Shown here piece by piece: positions 63,961 through 64,000 of a stretch of 64,000 nucleotides of DNA. Numbering within the stretch: position 1 is the first letter of the stretch; each line of letters starts with the position of its first letter. The translations under genes were made by a program, and so were the position numbers. The notes under the pieces are model-generated. The model ran no database searches. It was not told the DNA's origin and saw nothing but the letters and a program-made list of their open reading frames with translations. This DNA comes from Odontocerum albicorne (lineage: Eukaryota > Arthropoda > Insecta > Trichoptera > Odontoceridae), in contig OX463856.1 of the NCBI GenBank assembly GCA_949825065.1, positions 20,022,632 to 20,086,631 on the forward strand, read 5' to 3'.

Positions 63961-64000
63961 AATACGTTTAGTTGCTGTCTACATATACAGCGATGACACG

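Overview
This 64 kb window looks like AT-rich (roughly two-thirds A+T by eye), repeat-dominated nuclear DNA from an invertebrate, most likely an arthropod. The evidence is several families of 5'-truncated non-LTR retrotransposons, tRNA-headed SINEs, mariner and hAT transposase relics, hairpin MITEs and many minisatellites. There are no operons, Shine-Dalgarno sites or long intact ORFs. The exact taxon cannot be fixed from the sequence alone. I recognise no intact host gene. Three short segments (769-879 minus, 15351-15460 minus, 47809-47906 plus) look as if they could be exons, but none is proven. The window is best read as intergenic DNA, heterochromatin-like DNA or the inside of a very long intron.

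Retrotransposons. I use local names. LINE-A has RT relics at 19850-20580 and about ten C-terminal/3' ends. LINE-B is RTE-like with a (GAA)n tail, with insertions at 33202, 57190 and 60492, each flanked by a target-site duplication (TSD). LINE-C lies at 26652-26949 and 31708-31790. LINE-D has coding relics plus 3' UTR at 3525-4262 and 3' ends at 1, 8540, 28676, 46990 and 58550. LINE-E lies at 34120-35103, at 6162-6775 as a tandem pair, and at 54175. LINE-F lies at 27500-28200. SINE1 is a tRNA-headed SINE with about two dozen copies or fragments. Its last ~55 bp match the LINE-D 3' end, which points to LINE-D as its mobilising partner. SINE2 is a second tRNA-headed family (8002-8240, 19065-19240).

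DNA transposons. A 2,028 bp hAT element (50799-52826) and its 935 bp internally deleted derivative (10194-11128) both have perfect 8-bp TSDs. Further hAT-type elements lie at 62166-63070 (no transposase) and 59839-60229 (391 bp MITE), with a transposase fragment at 20790-21230. Four mariner relics lie at 1115, 39060, 42430 and 45460. Two hairpin MITE families have two copies each: F1 at 2615 and 12388, and F2 at 17622 and 40627.

Tandem repeats and structure. Minisatellites have unit lengths of 23, 25, 32, 42, 51, 85, ~90, ~113, 122 and 154 bp. Two separate arrays at 24.7-25.7 kb share a 42-bp period. Several near-perfect hairpins (11869, 11981, 18786, 44937) are not explained by recognised element families. 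The octamer TACTCGTA/TACGAGTA recurs 18 times by eye, well above expectation for this composition.

Together these features record repeated insertion and decay: SINE into LINE (8.5-9.0 kb), LINE into LINE (57.1-58.3 kb), LINE into satellite (28.2-29.1 kb) and MITE into tandem repeat (59.5-60.25 kb).
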